NCBI GenBank assembly: GCA_009809945.1
Contig: WTPW01000494.1
Coordinates: 313,317 to 377,316 of the forward strand
Origin: Gigaspora margarita
Taxonomy: Eukaryota > Glomeromycota > Glomeromycetes > Diversisporales > Gigasporaceae
DNA: 64,000 nucleotides
Reading direction: 5' to 3'
Positions 32,405 to 44,563 of the stretch are shown piece by piece. Position numbers and translations under genes: made by a program. Under the pieces are notes generated by a model. The model saw only the letters and a list, made by a program, of their open reading frames with translations. It had not been told where the DNA came from and ran no database searches. Within the stretch, counting starts at the first letter, position 1; each line of letters starts with the position of its first letter.

Positions 32405-35400
32405 TAAACGAATGTATTTATTAACACAGAGAGAGTGATTTATGCATATCATATGTAAAAGAAATAAACCTATATTCCAAAAGCTTCCCAATACACAAAG
32501 CGATCCTTTTTATGTTCCCATTTAGAATTATCCGATTACCAAGAATGAGGTAAGAACTACGACATTTATAAGAAATGTGGTAATGGGAATTCATAATGCA
32601 GGAATGTAGTAATTGTTACCCGAAAATGTGTAATAATTTGATCGAACATCATTGTAGTGATATGGGTAATTATTTTTGAATTTTATATATGTGCAACAAA
32701 CATTCAATGGATAAAATTAGTAAGTCTTATTCATTTCTTTAACAACAAAGTCATCATTATTAACTGATAAACTATTTTCATATTGTTTTCCCACAATCTG
32801 GTCACATTTTTCTGAGATAACCAATAAAAAACGTTAAAACGCACAAACTCAGAATTAAAGATATAGATAGATAAATAGATGACAACTGATTATCAGTCAC
32901 CCGATTTGTCACATCTAAAATTTTAACATATGATTTTTCGTACATTACACAAATCGACGAATTACAGATTTAAAATTTTTGTCTAAACCTTTAGTTGAAA
33001 TACATAATGTTCAATATGACAAAATTATTCTTGAGGTTCTTACGAATCGTATGGTACACGGATTGTACAAAATAAACTGTTCCCTATAAAATGCTACATC
33101 CTTGAAGGTGAGTAATTATTTTACATACTTTCGACGCATTCTTTCTGAGTTTGCAAATTTTTTATCTGTAAAGTGGTTCACTAGGTGTGCCATAAGGAGA
33201 GCTTTTGACAAAATGCATCTTCGAAAGACGGGTACATTAAGAACATAACGTGGAAAATCAAGAAAACTATTTTATAGTAAGTAGATCGCTCATTAATTCA
33301 TCGTAACTGATATATTTTAAGCTATTCAACTTTGTTAATACTTTCTATTATTCTATTCTTAACTAGTTCTATTATTTGAGATAAGTTATTTAAGCTTAAA
33401 TTGTCTTGTTTATTTTGTTTTAACTATTTGGAGGCATAATTGTTAGACGAAACTTTAGATATTAATCGGGCAGTTTTGAACGATTGATATTATAAAAATA
33501 GTTCATCTAACAATTCTAGTTAAGGTGTAAAAAATAATATACTGTACTTAAGCTTATAATATTTTTAATTTAGGACGATTTTTCTTTTATTTATTCGTGT
33601 TAATTATGTGGGTCTGGTGCTAAGAAAATGGACGAATTTGATGAAAAAAAAATTTACAAAAAATTGGGTTTTTCGTGAACTATTAATTAGAATTACATGA
33701 TTTTGGTACCATTCGGTTCGGCTTATTGAGACGAATCAGATGATACCAAAATCATGTAATTCTGATTAATAGTTCACGAGAAACCCAATTTTTTGTAAAT
33801 TTATTTTCATCAAATTCTTCCTTTTTTCCAGCAAAAATCTATGATTTATTAATTGGCATATTTAAATTATTTAAATCAATTTAATTTAATAATTGTATAA
33901 TTCTTTATTTAAATAAATAAATGAACGTTTTTAATAAATACGTATACAGTTTTTTTTTGTGATTTGTGACTATATCTTATTGCTAATCTTAGTTCTAATC
34001 ATTTTATAACTTGTAACTAGCCCGATGCCTTCCAGTAAGATAGATTTACACAAGAATAACTTCGTTGGTATTCGCTAAACCAACCTAGTTGAAATTTTAA
34101 TAGCCTGTTTTCAACCTACTTAATTTTAAAAATTACCTTATTAGTAATAATTCTAGTTAACTAGCTTAAAATTTCTTACGATTTCTAAACCTGACAAGGT
34201 CTACGTATCGAATCTGGTACCTTGTAGTCGTAACCTGGAATCTTTTTTAATGGTTCTAGTGGTTTATAATTTTTAAAACAACCTTGGTAAGTTTATAGAA
34301 ACGAAATAGTAAGGTTTTATACATATAAAAATAAAACAAAATGCCAACTTTAAGTGCCGCATTCTTCGCGGGTTTATTTTGTATTATTTTTTAAACTTGC
34401 AAATAATAAAGAAATCAACTTTCTAACCCGTAAAAATGCATGCCATAAGTCCGGTTTCCTTTTTAGAAACCCTTGAAATAAATGGTAACCTTTGCAATTT
34501 ACTATGAAAATTGAGCCATCATATGCATGTCGATCACTCAAATTTCATAGTAAAAATTTTACCCCCGTGATCTGCGTGACATATCGGGTGACTGTTACGA
34601 ATGACGATCATTACGAATTAATATGCAAAATGATCATAATTACTGATTTAAATATTATTATATTATTTTAAATTTTCTCACGGTCTGACTATGGTTTTTG
34701 GATATATCGTCTTTCGTTTAAATAAGTTAGTAAGATTAGAAATCGCCTCAATTAGAGCAAGCGGGAGCAAATTTAGAAATTTTATTTTCACGAACTAAGT
34801 GCACCGTTTTACTGTATTAATAACTGTAAAGATACCGGTAAAAAAAAATTGATACAGTAAATTAAAATTACATGACGAATATATGTTCTCGCCGTTTTGA
34901 ACTATACTATTAATCATAACGTCGTTTTGTATCATATGAAGTTTATAATTAATAATCAGTTGCGTCAGATTTGCATCATAAAGCGTGATCTACATGCGGG
35001 TTATATGCAAAAATCTTAACTCCTTCCAAAAATGAATAAATGAAAATCATTAATCCTACCAAAAAAGGATTTTGTGAAAATCAGTATAGTGGACATCATC
35101 CCTCCACATTTCATGTTGCACATTCCATGTGATCGTACTGGTAAAATCGCGTTTTTATCCCCAACAAAGCTTGCGGAATCATGTCGATCTTACTAAGTGT
35201 ACAGAAAACCTGATGTGTAAAGGTTGTGAACAAGAATTTGCATATTTCACATATGACTTCACAAGTACTCCGAAAAGTAAGTAAAGAATTAAAAGGATGG
35301 CAAAATCAAATGTTGCCAAAGTACACGTGCGTAATTTCATGAATGAGATTATCTTGTGGTATTCAATTTGCCACAGAAAATGCATTTGCTCTAAAATCCG

Positions 35401-36759
35401 CAGTCAAATTGCTTATAATAATAATAATAATAAATACGTATTTGTTGTATTCGTATATGTTGTACGTCGGAATAGAATTTTGGTAAATTTAGAATAATTA
35501 TAAGTTGATTCTAAATATACTTATGTTGAAACGAAATTTTAAATTCACTCAAATCGGTGAAGAATTCGAACTAACTTACAGTGTAAAGGTGTTTCCGAAT
35601 CCATCTAACGTATATTCAAATTAAAAACAATAAATTAATTTAATCAGCAGCTATGCCATTTATATAAGTTCTGCGCCATTTCCAAATTTATATCAAACTA
35701 ATGTCATTAGTCATTTTTGCAAATCAATGTAAAATTAATAGTCATTTATTCTTTATAAACTTGATTGAACTTTTTGAATAATTATTAAACAATTTAAAAT
35801 ATTTCATTTATGAAAAAAAAGTGTCTATAGAACTATTTAACGAACTTAATAATTTTATTCACTGCAAAGAAAATATTTTATTAAAATTATTTAACGAACG
35901 TAATTAATTTATTTAATGATCTTTTTTTTTTTTTTTAAAAAAAAAAAAAATAATGGATTAACATTACGATTATATAATAAGTTAAAGAAATTTTTTGCTT
36001 ATATAATTAATAATAAATTTTTAGCAGAAAAACTGTAAATCTTTTGGATGTAAAGGCAGTATGAAGGCAATCCTTGAAGTCATTATTTTGTTAATATAAA
36101 TACGACTTATCGATATCAGGGTTTTTACTAATTTATACTTTATGTACATAGAGATAGATTAATTTCGTGATTATAATGTTAGTTTTTTTTAATCACTTGA
36201 ATTTTATTATGGTAAATACGGTAAATTTGATATTAAATGTACTAAAAATTGACCGAGGTCATTCTTAAACCGGTAAAAATTAATGTACGCATGTTATTTA
36301 AGAATTGGCAAAATATTAATTGTCATTTTATTCTAACTACATTAATTTATTTTAAACATGATTGTAAAGGCTATTTACTTTTTACATTTATTCTAGCTCA
36401 TCAATTATTTCAAACGTAATTATTGGGATGACAGTAACTTCTGCGAGGCAATTTTACTTTTACATTTGTAGCGATTTAAATTACTTATTCGTGACACTAA
36501 TTGTGCTTGTAAAATTTCTCGCACACTTATGACTTTTGAAGGAATGTTATCCAATTTGGATTAGGCCCTAAAGAAAAATTTTATTTCATGTAATTATTGA
36601 AATCAAATCAACTTGAAATTGATTTAACAAATTTATTAGCGACAAATTGGGTTTAACTCAACTAGATTGAAAAAATTTTCTTCTTATACACGTTGTCCAA
36701 TCCTTTAACGAATAATTGCATAATTATGCTGCTGTTTAATTTTTATATTTTCATTTTTT
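32405..36759. other. Long non-coding region
   Basis: I see no gene. Apart from the hairpin at 33,637-33,827, notable items are: a pair 'cagtcacccgatttgtcac' (32,894) and its inverted partner 'gtgacatatcgggtgactg' (34,577), which may be ends of a 1.7-kb element; an (AAT)n run near 35,418; and a T/A hairpin 'ttttttttttttaaaaaaaa' near 35,925. Confidence 0.45.
33637..33827. repeat. Hairpin with ~80-bp arms
   Basis: Left arm 'gaatttgatgaaaaaaaaat' ... 'acatgattttggtaccattc'; the right arm is its near-perfect reverse complement ('gataccaaaatcatgtaatt' ... 'ttttcatcaaattc'). The loop is about 30 bases and reads 'cggttcggcttattgagacg'. It could be a small foldback element; no clear target duplication. 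Confidence 0.85.
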
Positions 36760-36778
36760 CTTTTAAAATTTACTTTTA

Positions 36779-38290
36779 ATTTTACTGCTTTTATTCAAAT
36801 TGGAAGAGTATTTCATTCATCTGTCCTTATTGATAATAAACTCTATTTTAGTGGTGGATTTAAATTTAATGGTTCTATTTGTAATATTACTAATAAAAAT
36901 TTTTATTCAGATGTTTCTAAACCATTTTATTTTGGTGGTATTTTACCTAGTGCTAATCAAACATTCATTAATCAATTTGATACAAATAAACAGCAATGGA
37001 TCAATATCACATCTATTGGAAATATACCCAGTGTTTAAAATTCAAAATTGGTTTTATGTTCTCAAAAAGAACATTTTTAATTTCTTAATGTTCTCAGTAA
37101 AATTTTAATGTTCTTTATATAGGGAAATTAAATTTTTTTTAATATTAAAAGAATTTTTTGAATGTTCTCAAATAGAGAACATGTTTTAATAATTTATGTT
37201 CTCAAAAATCATATAATGTTCTTTGAGAACACTGAGAACATTGAATTTTAAACACTGAATATACCCACAAATAGATATCATATTCATGCGTTAATTTTGA
37301 TAATGTGTCGATTGCAATTTTGGCGGTATTTCAATGTTAACAATACAAATGACCTTTGGATATTTAATACATTAACATTAAACGTGGAGTTTAAGCAATG
37401 CAACATATGCATCTTTACCTTTATTTGGTTATTGTGCAGTAACTTTGCCTGATGGAATTATTTTAATTATTTGTGGATACAATGATAATAGTTCAATTAA
37501 TTAGAATTGTTTTTTTTAGCTTTTATTGATCGATTACTCCGTAGTTGCCGTAATATAATACAACATCTGATACATGGACAAATTTGATATGTAATAAATA
37601 AATGAATAATATATAATTTTCATTATTTCTTAACATATAATCTAAATCTGAAATTAGATTACATCGGATACAGCACCTCTTTCTCGCTGTTATTTTTCAG
37701 CAGTATTAAGTAAATGTTATTTAACAATATCAGTAGCATAATGTTTCTTAATAACTGTTTAATTAGAAAATTATCTTTTTTATTAATCATTTAAATTATA
37801 AGCCTCTGACGGACGTATTATATTTTTCGGTGGTCAATCTTATGGAACAGCTCTCAGTGATCTATGGATCTTAAATACCACTATATTCTGGTGGTCAATG
37901 GGAAAATTTTCAAACCCAATTTTGGATTTGACTCTTTCTGGTTATGCTGCAACATTAGTGGATAATTATATGTTTGTTGCTTATGGTAAAAGGTTTAATT
38001 ATCCTTATGCAATTTCATTATTTAACTTGCTAAACTTTTATTGTTTAACAGGTAACTTATGTTTCAAAATAGTAGTTTTTCATCAAAAATATTTATGCTA
38101 GACGTAAGTCGGAAAGATTCCCATAAATGGGTCACTAAATTTGCCGCAAATATTACAACTATTACAACTAATATAATTACTACCAGCTTTCTTGCTGGTG
38201 TCATCGTTGGCTGTATCATTTCTTTTATAATATTTGTTAGTGCCATTTTTTATTTTTTAATGAAAAGGTTAAATTTAGTGATTCTATTTT
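36779..38290 (+). pseudogene. Kelch-repeat membrane protein relic
   Basis: Three readable parts. At 36,779-37,028: HSSVLIDNKLYFSGG ... PFYFGGILP ... INQFDTNKQQWINITSIG, a kelch blade set. After the 229-bp insertion, about 37,266-37,500: NDLWIFNTLTL and VTLPDGIILIICGYND, with frame slips. At 37,800-38,000: DGRIIFFGGQSYG and SDLWILNTTIFWW. At 38,101-38,290 the C-terminal part ends in one hydrophobic helix (FLAGVIVGCIISFIIFVSAI) followed by KR. Kelch ectodomains with a single C-terminal helix form a large family in these fungi. Frameshifts and the inserted MITE make this copy non-functional; the N-terminus is not seen. Confidence 0.75.
37029..37257. mobile_element. hAT-like MITE in the kelch pseudogene
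   Basis: Ends 'cagtgtttaaaattcaa' exactly inverted at the two sides, flanked by an 8-bp duplication 'aatatacc' (37,021-37,028; 37,258-37,265). This is the mark of hAT transposition. The interior repeats ATGTTCTC/GAGAACAT many times. The kelch reading resumes directly after it. Shares end type and internal words with 56,563-57,825. Confidence 0.92.
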
Positions 38291-38426
38291 CGTAATTACT
38301 TTAGTTAATAAAAATCCCATTAGCACTTAATTTAATACAGTATTCGGATTATACAAATATATTATTCAATTTTTAAAATCCTTCATCTCAATGTAAGGCA
38401 ATAACCAAAAATTTACCCTGCACTAG

Positions 38427-38604
38427 TGTTGTTAGTCGAAATAATTTAGACATTTAGGCATTTAGGCAAATTGAATTTAGGCAATTTTGACTTTGTTATT
38501 TTTTTAAAAATTACTATTAAAAAATTAATTTAGACATTTAGACATTTAGACAATTTAATTTAGACAAATTTTGACATTAGCAAAAATAATTTCGACTAAC
38601 AACA
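38427..38604. mobile_element. 178-bp inverted-repeat element with 14-bp flanking duplication
   Basis: Ends 'tgttgttagtcgaaataatt' are inverted copies of each other. The flanks are an identical 14-mer, 'ttaccctgcactag', at 38,413-38,426 and 38,605-38,618 (15 if the next t is counted). The interior is made of 'atttagacatttagac' repeats on both sides of a centre at about 38,515. Confidence 0.85.
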
Positions 38605-38840
38605 TTACCCTGCACTAGTAGATATCTATAAATTAGCTCATCAGCAATTGATTCGTGCCCATTTATATATTTCTGTGAGTAAACACCTTCTAGAAGTGCT
38701 CATTTAACTATGTGGATCTCTGCTATGAAAATGATCCTCCAGTATTATATAAAATTTTATCAATAAAATTCAATATGATTAATGTAGAATGAATTAAATT
38801 TGTAAAGATTAAATTACCACGAGTGACAAATACATTTTTT

Positions 38841-39134
38841 AGGACCTGGGCATCTAGTATAGAGGTCATACTTAAAATTTTTCAGCAAAAACACCTAAAA
38901 TTTGAGAAACAAAAATCAATTTTTGGTAATTATCTTGGCATCTAGTGGTCCAATTTGAATGAACTTTTTTTTAAAATGAAGATCACAGTGAGGCGCATCT
39001 AATAAAAAAGTTTATTCAATTCTGATAACTGGATTAGAAGTTATTAAAGTAAATTTATTTTGTCATTTTCAGCAAATTAGGTCAAAATTGGCCAAAATTC
39101 AGTTATGACCTATATGAGAGATGTCTGGGGTCCT
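38841..39134. mobile_element. AGGACC-family element, copy 1
   Basis: Left 'aggacctgggcatctagtat', reversed right 'aggaccccagacatctctca', both continuing to AGGTCATA. Flanks 'catttttt' and 'tatttttt' give an 8-bp duplication with one change. Interior 'ttaaaatgaagatcacag' and other non-coding AT-rich sequence. Related: 44,270-46,883 and 54,248-54,425. Confidence 0.8.
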
Positions 39135-39658
39135 TATTTTTTTCTAGATATTATATTGGAATTCAATATACTAAAATTTCATGCAATTTGGTTTAGTGTA
39201 GTTTTTGAGAAATTGCTCAAAAACCATAAATAATTTTTTGTAAAAAAATTACTTATAGTATATTAGTATTATTACTAATTAACTATTTTAAATTCCATTT
39301 TATTCTGCTAGTATAATATCATATAGTAAAATAAAATTTTATAAAAGAATATAAAATTTTCTAATAAATATCTTCTTATAATTCATGGGCATATAAAAGT
39401 AAAATATATATTCTTGATTTATTTCAAAATTACAATTTATTATAATAATAACAAATTGAATTTCACAACTAAAAATTTTTGTTTTAGAATAAAAGAAAAT
39501 TCAATTAGCCACATAGATCAAGTTAGTTACTAAAATTATTAGAATAAACTATAAATAGTAGTTCATATCCATTTAAAATATAATAATTCAAGTTTAATGT
39601 TAACTACTAAAAATATTTTAACTATAGATAATTTAATTCTAGATACTATATGTAAAAA
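39135..39658. other. AT-rich intergenic DNA
   Basis: No gene or element ends are visible. Confidence 0.5.
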
Positions 39659-39884
39659 ATAATTATTGTCACAGATTATAATTTAAAATAAAATCTACAT
39701 TTTCTATTCAACCTTCTAATCTTCAAAACCCCACTAATACTTGTATAATATATTTCACTCTAATACTAACCTCTAACTCTAACCCCTAACCCTAAAAAAT
39801 GCACTCTAAAAAATTTATTTTTCAAGATTTTATACTATAATTTTATTTTAATCTGAATTTCATTATACTCTGTCACAATTATTA
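39659..39884. mobile_element. MITE with TAATTATTGTSACAGA ends, shared core
   Basis: Left 'taattattgtcacagattat', reversed right 'taataattgtgacagagtat'. The interior holds 'cttctaatcttcaaaacccc' and 'ctaacccctaaccctaaa'. Same end family as 20,884-21,114. Its duplication is not clean. Confidence 0.65.
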
Positions 39885-39905
39885 AAGATTTAAAATAAGA
39901 AAATA

Positions 39906-40190
39906 ACTATTTGTACACAGTATTAACCAATTTTTAAAAGCAAAAATTAAATTTTAATTAAATTAGGATTAGGGTAAAGGCCTAGAATGGGTTAAGCTTA
40001 ATTTGTACTAAAATTTTGCAATAAATTTTTTTTTGGTCTTTAAAATAAAGCTTCATAAGCAAAATTTAAAGATATATTAAATTTTAGTATTTTGCTTTGT
40101 TTTTGCAGTAAAGAAATTAATTTGCAGCTTGCATTTTTCTATTATATTTTGTGTAACTATATATAAACACACTGTGTACAAATAGAAATG
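39906..40190. mobile_element. MITE with CTATTTGTACACAGT ends, shared core (reversed)
   Basis: Left 'actatttgtacacagtatta', reversed right 'ttctatttgtacacagtgtg'. The interior on the minus strand carries the common core ('gcttatgaagctttatttta', 'aatttattgcaaaattttag'), with 'ggattagggtaaagg' on the plus strand. Confidence 0.65.
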
Positions 40191-40257
40191 CTCTTAAAAT
40201 AAAGCTTAATTTTATAAATAATTACTATTTATTTTAGTTTATTTGTATGTATTGTTA

Positions 40258-40509
40258 GGCCATTTGAATTTATAATTTCGTTTAACATTCCCTTAAGAAG
40301 CTTAAGCATAGTGGAAAGAGGAGGGTCAAATTAAACAAACATATTAAAATTGCAAAAAATAACACATTATTATTGGTTGACTCATAAGCACGTGACTTAT
40401 TGAAATCCTAAAACGAGATGAGCATTCTGATTTGTCTGTTTAATTCTAGAGGGAGCTCTTAGAGCTGGTGGGGGAGAACGTTAAATGAAATTGTAATTTT
40501 GAACAGCCT
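40258..40509. mobile_element. MITE with GGCCATTTGAA / AGGCTGTTCAAA ends
   Basis: Left 'ggccatttgaatttataatt', reversed right 'aggctgttcaaaattacaat', both continuing with TTCRTTTAACRTTC. TA flanks at 40,256-40,257 and 40,510-40,511. No coding potential. Confidence 0.75.
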
Positions 40510-41206
40510 TAGTAATATAATAAAAATTTTATTTTTTTGGGTTTAATACTTTTATATACTTGCATAGCAGTGCACTCTTTTATATTTTTTAAAATTTTAT
40601 TAGGGTAATCACTATTGTATTTTAACAAAAAATGCTTCTTTTGCAATTTTACTTTAAATTCTAAATTTAGCTTTAATACTAACCAACACTATCTCTAACT
40701 TTAACTATAACTATAATTATAACTATAACTCTAATCCTAATTCTAATTCTAATTATTATTTGTATTTGTTACTATAGAATGCTCAAGATTAATAAATTCT
40801 TATTTATTAATCTGTAAGATTTTTACTTTAGAAATCTTGTTTTAGGACTTATTATTATGAACATATTTATTAATAGAATATTAAAAAAATAAACAAAAAT
40901 TGAGCAAGTTATACAAGGGCTTTGCTTTTGCTAATATGTACTATTTATATGTATTGTTTGTTATAAACTATAAATTTATTGCTATACTAATATGCATGTA
41001 CTAGTTATACAAGTATGCTACTGGCCAAATAATTAATATAGCCTAGCACATATTTTTTTGCTTGTATAATATGTATACAAATAGTCAACTTGAAAAAAAA
41101 AGATATTTAACATAAATATAATTTTAAATTAGTTATATTTTATCAAAATTATTAATACTAATATTTTATTTTAATACCAATATTTTATTTTGGAATAATA
41201 TAAAAT
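40510..41206. other. AT-rich DNA with an (AACTAT/AATTCT)n microsatellite
   Basis: At 40,690-40,760 runs of 'aactataactataattata' and 'ctaattctaattctaatt' occur after 'cttttgcaattttactttaaa', so this may be a decayed member of the shared-core MITE group (possible ends 'cttgcatagcagtgcac' and 'cttgagcattctatag'). No gene. Confidence 0.4.
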
Positions 41207-41633
41207 GCACCTATAGTGTTCACACCAATATGCAGTGTAATATAAAGATTAATTTAAAAAATAAACAAAAAAAATAGAAAAATGTGCTTGTCACCGGCAG
41301 TGACAGTAACCAGATTAGGGTTAGGGTTATATTTAGAGTTAGAAGAAGATATATATTGCATAAATAAATAAACCAGATTTTTTGTTAGTTAGAGTTAGAG
41401 TTAGGTTAGATAGAGTTAGGGTATAAGATTAGTTTTTATACTAAAATTTTACAAAAATTTTTTTTTGTTAGAGAGCAAAGAATAGTTTTATATGTAAATT
41501 TTAAATTATAGGCAACTTTGTCAAAATGACTATTTGTTTTGATCATCCTGATTGTGCTATATTATACCTGATCTTGAAATTTTATTGGTCAATATTAAGA
41601 GGCAATGTATAAGCACAACACATAGGTGCAAAA
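41207..41633. mobile_element. MITE with GCACCTATRGTGTT ends, shared core (reversed)
   Basis: Left 'aaaatgcacctatagtgttc'; reversed right 'ttttgcacctatgtgttgtg'. The core in reverse orientation has 'gattagggttagggttat', 'agttagagttagagttaggt', and 'aaaattttacaaaaattttt'. A 'gtcaccggcagtgacag' palindrome near 41,290 may mark a further internal insertion. End type matches 19,791-20,114. Confidence 0.6.
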
Positions 41634-42699
41634 CATATTTAACTCCTATTTTAAAAGTGGGATCGAAATATTTCAAACCAATTTTCAAACTATTTTAAAC
41701 CTATTTTCAAAATATTTCAAAAATTTGATATTTCGATATATTTTGAAATATATGATATAAATTTTGCTTATATTGATGAATATACTTGTAAAATTTTAAG
41801 ATTATTTATTTAATTTAATTTTTATAGACAATTTCTATTGGACACTAGGTGTACTACACTTGGTTATGCAAAATAAATAAAAAAGCTACTCAAAATATTG
41901 AATTAAATGTACTTTGTAGATCATATACAGATTATTTTTGTACAACAAAATTAAAAGCAAAAAAAACCAAAAAATTATAAAAAATATTTTAAAATTTTGT
42001 CTAAAAAATCATTTTTGGGGCTCTTATAAAAATTTTTTATATAATTTTGGTATAAAATATGTTTTTATTCTATTCAGGCCTTAATTTAACCCTAATATTA
42101 GTAAAAATTTTATTTATTTCTTTGTTTATTTGATAAAATTGTTTTGATTTACATATTATACAAACACTTATATTTAATACACTAAATAGTAAATTAGTTT
42201 TTTCTTTTTTATAAATATAGTATGGGACACCTAAAGATATATAGGCACCAAATTTTTGCTAGCTGTATAACATAATTCTAGTCTTTTAATTGGTTAAAAT
42301 TTTGTATAACTAAGATAAATTAATTCATTAGCTAATAAAAAATATATGTTTTTAATTTTTTTATATTAAATGTAACCAGTGGATGTGTGTTTCTTATTCA
42401 AAGGAAAAAGAAGTATTCATTATTATAATTATTGCTTGCTATCTATATATACATACTGACTTTTACTAATTACATAATTATGACTATATTTATTATGTGA
42501 ATTATCAACTAATTACTCATGATACCCATGCAGTTGTATTGTCTAATTACTTATTTATCAACATTCAATCATGATCAATGTTTGTAATATATATGCAGGG
42601 TAATGCTAATTACTATTTGCTTATTTCAAGTTATAATTGATTGTTACTCTATTTGTAGTCTGATTCTGATATCCTATCGACATACTTGATTGATTACCA
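41634..42699. other. AT-rich DNA with GAAATATTTC words and a decayed shared-core copy
   Basis: 41,660-41,760 repeats 'cgaaatatttcaaacc'-like words seen at the left edge of the window. At 41,990-42,085 a faint core copy reads 'tttttggggctcttataaaa' and 'ttaaccctaatatt'. No gene is visible; the 3' LTR of the old gypsy element should lie around here, but I cannot recognise it. Confidence 0.4.
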
Positions 42700-43482
42700 A
42701 AGTGCAACTTGACTTGTTATATTTTTTCTTACCTAAACCCAAACAGCCAACCTTACTGCTCTTTTTCTTGTTTATACTATTATTTTCTCATACCACATTA
42801 CCAATTCTATGCCATTGCTCAAATTCAATAATAGTTTCCATATTGCTTCATGAAGAGGATAACCTTTTTACTTAACCAAATATTGGGTTTATGATAGTAC
42901 ATCTATTTATCCAAGATTTCTTCAACTTCAAATTCCATTCCAAGGCCAATCCTTTAAGAAATTCTAGAAGCAGTGGTATCTTATTTCTTCTTTTAATTTC
43001 ATTAGGCATATATAGTTTCAGTAACAATATATGAAATACTATATATTTGGAGTTGTGAAGGTAGTGACAACCTATATGCAGTTATCGATATTTTTCTTAA
43101 AATTTTATATAGTCCGATAAATCATGCTATCAATTTTCTAGCAACTCTTTTTAACTATACTACTAGTATAAGATATTGCATAGACAAAATTACTTGTTCT
43201 TCTTCCTGCAATTCCAATTTTCTGTGACCTTTGTTATAATTTTTTCTGTGCTGCTATTAACATATTCTTAGCCATTTTTATAGTTATAGTCCTGTGCTTG
43301 TATAAGTCATGTGCTGTCTTTACCTTTGTCTTATTTAATACCCTTGTTGCTATGATACTAAGGATCATTAGATGATGGTTATTGTCAAGTTGAAATAGAG
43401 AGAAACTAGTTGATGCCTGTTGGACATTATTATATATGAATTCTGTAGCTAGCAAAAGTTGGTCCCAATTATCTTGTTTACA
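42700..43482 (-). pseudogene. Old gypsy integrase C-terminus and chromodomain
   Basis: After the insertion at 43,483 the reading begins CKQDNWDQLLLATEFIYNN (end of the integrase core). It continues through a linker with IGLYKILRKI and AYRLSLPSQLQIYSI, typical of the gypsy integrase C-terminal fold. It then ends in MEFEVEEILDK and, in a neighbouring frame, YLVK-stop-KGYPLHEAIW, the hallmark of a chromodomain. Chromodomains steer integration to marked chromatin. Several stops and slips are present, so it is dead. Confidence 0.8.
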
Positions 43483-43995
43483 CAGTGGGGACACTTAGAG
43501 ATGGAAATGTCCTATTTTGAAATTTAAAATTTAATAATTTTAAAATTATTCAAATAATTGATTTTTGATATTTTATAATTTTCTAAATTTTGATTGGTTG
43601 TATTTTCTGTAATTTGATTAGTTACTTAAAAAAAAGATATATGGCTAAAAAATAATTATATAAATTTAAATTATTACAACTTAAGTTACAAGTCAATATT
43701 TATTATTAAAATATATTTTAAATTATTGTTTTGCAATTATAAACACTTATCCTATATATCCAATAAAAAAATTTTTTATATGTCCCATTTTGGGTCATTC
43801 ATATAAAAAACACATAATTTTAAACTCTAATAACTTGATAACAAATAATTTTTTAAAAAAATTAAGGCCACTATTTTGTAGTAAATTGATTTAGCTTTAA
43901 AATAGTGGCTTTTTTTTTCTGTATCTTTTCTGTATCATAAGTTATTAGCTTTTAAAAATTAGCTATTTTATTGCCATCTCTAAGTGTCCCACACT
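43483..43995. mobile_element. hAT-like MITE in the old integrase
   Basis: Left 'cagtggggacacttagagat', reversed right 'cagtgtgggacacttagaga'. The flanking 8-mers (tgtttaca and tagttaat) match only in part, so the duplication has decayed. The interior contains inverted blocks 'aaaatagctaatttt'. Integrase coding stops at one side and resumes at the other. Confidence 0.75.
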
Positions 43996-44269
43996 GTAGT
44001 TAATATATGCTCATAGCATATTTTCCAATATTCTATTTATTTGTTTAGTCTGTCCATCAGTCTGCAGGTGTGCTGCTATAGACATACACAGTTTTATTCC
44101 AAGCAGCTTTAACAATTCTTTCCAAAGTTACTTATAAACTTAGGGTTCTGGTCAGATTCAATTCTATATAACAACCTATAATTAAATATCTCTCTAAAAT
44201 ATAATTTTGCTACCTCTGGTGCAGTGACAGTTGAGCAAGTAGGAATAAAATGTACTCTTTTGCTAAATC
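43996..44269 (-). pseudogene. Old gypsy integrase core (middle part)
   Basis: Reading RVHFIPTCSTVTAPEVAKLY, then RIESDQNPKFISNFG (second catalytic Asp), then, after one slip, HLQTDGQTKQINRILENML (catalytic Glu region with Glu in ILENML; the usual Glu in DGQTE is Lys). It runs into the hAT-like insertion at 43,995. The first catalytic Asp lies across the insertion at 46,884 (AVVD). Together they outline the D, D, E core of a Ty3 integrase. Confidence 0.8.
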
Positions 44270-44563
44270 AGGACCCCAGACATCTCTCATAGAGGTCATA
44301 ACTGATCTGCATGAATTTAGGCATTTTTGCTACCCCTAAAATCAAGCAAATTTGTAAAAGTTAGATTATTACATATAAATTTTATAGTAATTTGCTAAAA
44401 ACTAAGTTATCACATCTATTTTTATAAATTAAAATAATATATGTATTTTTGATTGCTGAACAAATTTTCCTAGAGCACTTTGTTAGAATCAATTAGTAAA
44501 ATTTTGATAATAATAGAATTCTTTGTGTTTTTATTAATAAAATTATATAAAATATTATAATTC

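Noticed and set aside
32894..34595. 1.7-kb transposon with GTCACCCGAT ends
   Set aside because: Only about 19 bases match in inverted order and no target duplication is seen; kept as a note only.
35179..35497. Small genes on both strands
   Set aside because: Overlapping frames on both strands, no domain, no splice support, AT-repeat composition.
12078..41400. CCTAACCCT tracts as telomere or chromosome-end sequence
   Set aside because: Each is only one to three units, inside small inverted-repeat elements in both orientations, with no long array.
43234..43494. A stand-alone 86-codon gene
   Set aside because: The sequence is the end of the integrase core of the old gypsy element and has no start of its own.
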